A DNA stretch of 5,099 bases from an uncultured Actinomyces sp. (GTDB lineage Bacteria; Actinomycetota; Actinomycetes; Actinomycetales; Actinomycetaceae), in contig CAJZDJ010000104.1 of NCBI GenBank assembly GCA_915063485.1, positions 1-5,099 on the forward strand. Reading direction: 5' to 3'. A model generated the notes under the pieces. The model worked only from the letters and a program-made list of their open reading frames with translations. It did not search any database and was not told where the DNA came from. Positions 5,097-5,099 of the stretch are shown in pieces; position 1 is the stretch's first letter, and each line of letters opens with the position of its first letter. The translations under genes and the position numbers were made by a program.

Positions 5097-5099
5097 GTG

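Noticed and set aside
1..5099. tRNA, rRNA, CRISPR array, insertion sequence or phage genes
   Set aside because: No cloverleaf, rRNA stretch, spaced repeat array, transposase frame or phage protein was seen on either strand.

Overview
The window looks like part of an actinomycete (Actinomycetota) chromosome. The evidence is a WXG100-type (ESX/type VII) domain at the start of one gene, GTG starts behind strong purine-rich ribosome binding sites, an ATGA-coupled gene pair, and patchy base composition. Sixty-base samples range from about 28% GC (4141-4200) through 43% (1861-1920) to 70% (3001-3060). The genus cannot be told from the sequence; a moderate-GC, host-associated actinomycete is a guess.

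Layout, all genes on the + strand. (1) 1-1046: the 3' part of a class 3 lipase-like gene, cut by the window edge. (2) 1047-1209: a spacer with a GC-rich hairpin, a 20-bp dyad and a strong ribosome binding site. (3) 1210-2661: a complete 483-residue paralogue of gene 1, with an N-terminal WXG100 helical hairpin, a Gly/Ser linker, a class 3 lipase domain with GHSLGG nucleophile, and a long Gly/Ala-rich tail. (4) 2726-3355 and 3352-3933: two roughly 200-residue proteins overlapping by ATGA. I cannot name them, but they look distantly related to each other. (5) 3934-4325: an AT-rich non-coding stretch with a strong terminator-like hairpin. (6) 4326-4985: a NarL/LuxR-type regulator with a degenerate receiver domain. 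(7) 4986-5099: stacked inverted repeats ending in a perfect 17-bp hairpin.

The most interesting object is the lipase pair. Both copies keep a plausible Ser-Asp-His set, share blocks of near-identical DNA, and end in the same unusual tail: 11-residue repeats, three in one register, a 9-residue break at ...QAW, then five in a second register starting at NRGDY. This suggests a membrane-associating amphipathic tail on a type VII-exported lipolytic effector. The two small genes downstream are candidate chaperones, targeting factors or immunity proteins. They lack signal peptides, which argues against immunity at the cell surface. Secretion, toxicity and immunity are all inferences; no ESX secretion machinery gene (EccC-like ATPase, EccD, mycosin) lies in the window.
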